Below, in pieces: positions 61,595 to 64,000 of a stretch of DNA of 64,000 bases. The position numbers and the translations under genes were made by a program. Where the stretch lies: contig OU015569.1 of the NCBI GenBank assembly GCA_907165135.1, positions 3,162,001 through 3,226,000 on the forward strand, in the 5' to 3' direction. The notes under the pieces are model-generated. The model searched no databases, was not told where the DNA came from, and saw only the letters and a program-made list of their open reading frames with translations. The stretch's first letter is position 1. Each line of letters opens with the position of its first letter. The DNA comes from Oikopleura dioica. Lineage: Eukaryota; Chordata; Appendicularia; Copelata; Oikopleuridae.

Positions 61595-62723
61595 ATGGAA
61601 GTCGCCAACATCGCCACCCCAAGTCCTTCGGAATCCACGGAGCCGGAGCAAGAGCCGACTGTCATCATCTTCGGCTACGAGCTCAATCCCCTGTCTCCCG
61701 AACTCAAGGAGCGATATCATGTCGCAGGAAGAGTCCCAAGAAGGAAGTCAATGAACTTGGAGGACGCGAGAGCTTACGAGGTTCTCCCAGTCGACCTGAA
61801 GATCAAACAGCTCATTCAATATCTGCTGGTAGAGGATTTACGATCGGGCAATCAGCCGATTGAGTGGTCATTCACCGACCCTTCGGACAAGTTCTGCTGG
61901 GTGACGTCGATCCAAAGTCATGAAGTGTTTCCATACTTTCTCTACAAAGCCGTAAGTCATGTGACATACACATGTATATTTTCAACACAATTTTCCACCG
62001 TCTGATCTTACTTTTATAGGCATGGGATGAAGACTTCGAGGCGATCCAATGGGGCGAACACAACCAAGGGGAAACGATCTTGGTTAACTTCGAGCTCCTC
62101 TTTATGGTACGTCTGAATTTCGCTGCTTTAAATTAACGGAACAACTTTTAGTTTGCCCAAGGCCACGGAGAATTCGCCTGTTACCGGCCAACGAACTACG
62201 AAGACAACTTTGTAGCCGGACAGGCGAACCGACTCGAGCACAATCTCGTGCACATTTACGGTTTCAATGGTATCGGCTGTGAAAATTTGGAAGAAGATCG
62301 CATGCTCAACGAGCAATCCCACGTCCGTATGTTCCAAGCAACCAATGAAACATTTCTTCATCAATTTTTAGTCGACGGTTTCTTCGACAAACTGGACGGA
62401 ATCTGCCACAAGTACGGGCTCAACTCCGCGGGGCAATGGCACGAGTTCCACCACTCCGACTTTTTTCAAAGCGGTGAGAACAAAAAACTACTCTTCTCCT
62501 TGATTTCATAACTATTTCTAGACAATCCCAAGATCGAGGACCGCCACAGGCCGAAGAGAAAGAACTCCAAGTTTTTCAAAATCTGCCAGACGCTGAAAAT
62601 CGACTATCGCGTCCGAAAAAATGGCTTCGAGAAGAACGCTGTAAGTCTCAAAACTATCGGTATTTTTCATGAATCCGGTTACTTCAGCAAGACGGAGTCC
62701 CAAAGCCGAACCGAAAAAAGTAG
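61595..62723 (+). CDS. Unknown 306-aa protein, five exons
   Basis: Exons 61595-61951, 62020-62106, 62152-62473, 62522-62640 and 62688-62723 sum to 921 nt, 306 aa, all phases consistent. A Glu/Pro/Ser-rich start (MEVANIATPSPSESTEPEQE) leads into a globular region with many aromatic residues: VIIFGYELNPLSPELKERYH, EWSFTDPSDKFCWVTSIQSH, AWDEDFEAIQWGEHNQGET, HLVHIYGFNGIGCEN-type and FLVDGFFDKLDGICHKYG. The C-terminus is basic (RHRPKRKNSKFFK, PKPNRKK). No signal peptide or membrane helix. I do not recognise the family. The clean splicing and even codon use make it a real gene. Confidence 0.7.
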
Positions 62724-63005
62724 AAGGACTCGCTTCAATTAAATTAAATTGCCTCACTTATCATATGCACTGTCAGCTTCAATTATCTGCCAATCTGCTA
62801 TTTCCAGTTACTTTGATTGAAATAAACCCTAATCTTGGTCAAAAAGGCTTATACCGAATTCGACAAATGCCCGTTTGAGAACGAGGGATTTGAACATAAT
62901 GAATGGAAATTTATTGGAGTGTCTGTTGATTTACTGTAGAATAAGCAAAATGAAAACTAAGGCAGATGATATAAAAATATAGTATCTTTCAAGAAAACGC
63001 AGGTT

Positions 63006-63845
63006 ATAACATACCCCACCCCCAAGTTTTCGCGCATTCCTCGGTGCATTTTCCGTAATTTACTCTTCCTGATTTGTCCAAAACCCCCCAAATTTACGCC
63101 GCTTAACTTTTCCGCGCGCCTCAAAATTTCTTCTCCTAACTTTTCTGCGTGCGCCCAAATTTACTCTCGCGGCGCTGATCGGCTTCGTCGGTTAACTTTC
63201 TGAGTGCACAAAAGTCTTGTTTAGCTCGCTCCGGGTAAAGAAAGGATGATCTTTAATAAAAAGCGAGATGCCCTTATAGGGCAGCCCTATCTTATGTAAT
63301 CTTTGATAAAATTATTGTTTATTATTACAGTGAAGATAGATGAAAAGTTTTCATTCAGAATTTTTCATTTCAAAAGTCGTTACGACTTCTGCGGAGCAAA
63401 ATCCTGACCTCAATATTTTAAGTTACTCGAATGGTATGATTTTTATGTGTCCAAGCCACGAAAAATTTCCAATTCTGGCGCCTCAAGTACCTGAAAACCA
63501 ACTGTATTCGACTGCTTTTCACATGCTTTTAGTATTTGCATGTTACTTAAAATTATCTATTCTAAGTCGAGTTAAAATTTCTGTAAAAACAACTTTGAGA
63601 ACATGCACTAATAAATAAGTATTACTAAATTTTCTTTCGCGCCCGTTAATGAATCATTAGCATTGACGCGCATTTCAGCGGGTCGCGAGTAAATTTGGGC
63701 GCACTCGGAAAAGTTAGGAGAAGAAATTTGGAAACGCGGGGAAATGCGAGGAAGCGTAAATTTCGGGGTTTCGGAAAAGTTAGGAAACGTAAACTTGGGC
63801 GAAATACCACGATTTGCGCGGAAATTTAGGGGAGGGGTATGTTAT
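63006..63845. mobile_element. Long-terminal-inverted-repeat MITE, 840 bp
   Basis: Outer ends are ATAACATACCCC (63006) and GGGGTATGTTAT (to 63845), perfect inverted repeats. Imperfect inverted homology continues inward for about 170-200 bp on each side, e.g. CCTAACTTTTC..GTGCGCCCAAATTTACTC on the left against GAGTAAATTTGGGCGCAC..GAAAAGTTAGG on the right. The centre has a short AT-rich open frame (63340-63618) with no transposase features. Flanking bases do not give a clear duplication (possibly 2-3 bp). Confidence 0.8.
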
Positions 63846-64000
63846 GTAGAATTACTCAGGTTGAAGAAAATATGGTATCGCCAGTAGCAGCGTTTACGTC
63901 GTCGAGAGTAGAGTCGCTCTTGTCAAGGGCAAAAACACGGCCACAATCGTCCAGCAGGTTCAGCTGGCCATCTTTTACTTTTTCTTTAAAGAGCTTTTTG

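Noticed and set aside
1-64000. CRISPR arrays, bacterial operon signals, rRNA or tRNA genes
   Set aside because: None recognised on reading; the window is intron-containing animal DNA. A covariance-model scan would be needed to exclude small RNA genes.

Overview
The window is animal nuclear DNA from a very compact genome. It holds about 20 supported protein-coding genes plus a few weaker candidates, most cut by introns of about 40-70 bp and packed head to tail, with intergenic gaps often under 300 bp. The gene set (UNC13, RALGAPA, RBBP5, MSH2, INTS11, importin-7/8, septin-7, exportin-1, a CRTAP-like protein, a syndecan-like candidate) is metazoan. Tiny introns, several introns whose phases fit only a GA..AG boundary, and 3'-splice-like AG sites directly in front of start codons point to a larvacean tunicate, most likely Oikopleura. 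The species call is inference; no search could be run.

Layout. 0-1.45 kb (+): a divergent three-homeodomain gene split by a 431-bp hAT-like MITE with a perfect 8-bp target duplication. 1.46-10.1 kb (-): UTP18, a 3-hydroxyacyl-CoA dehydratase and a full Munc13/UNC13. 11.6-25.1 kb (-): RALGAPA, RBBP5 (with a possible nested membrane-protein gene in its one long intron), FBXO7 and MSH2. 25.4-39.8 kb (+): a Pro-rich/acidic protein, a CRTAP-like protein, INTS11 (one intron is a 604-bp fold-back element), importin-7/8, an unknown 136-aa protein, a coiled-coil protein and septin-7. 40.8-44.8 kb (-): a 1271-aa protein joining a tetraspanin-like four-helix module to nine PDZ domains. 45.7-46.5 kb (+): a syndecan-like candidate. 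46.8-50.3 kb (-): an ENPP-type ectophosphodiesterase with an unusual N-terminal region ending in furin-like sites. 51.5-53.6 kb (+): two small unknown genes and a C2H2 zinc-finger gene. 55.1-59.3 kb (-): exportin-1. 61.6-62.7 kb (+): an unknown 306-aa protein. A long-inverted-repeat MITE lies at 63.0-63.85 kb.

The genes are mostly unrelated housekeeping and signalling functions: ribosome biogenesis, fatty-acid elongation, vesicle priming, Ral GTPase control, H3K4 methylation, mismatch repair, snRNA processing, nuclear import and export, cytoskeleton. Runs of co-oriented genes may be operons resolved by spliced-leader trans-splicing, but this is not shown here. The strongest candidates for something undescribed are the tetraspanin-PDZ scaffold, the recurrent GA-AG introns, and the ENPP N-terminal region. 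Exon junctions given below were checked for reading phase by hand; where a junction could not be settled this is stated.
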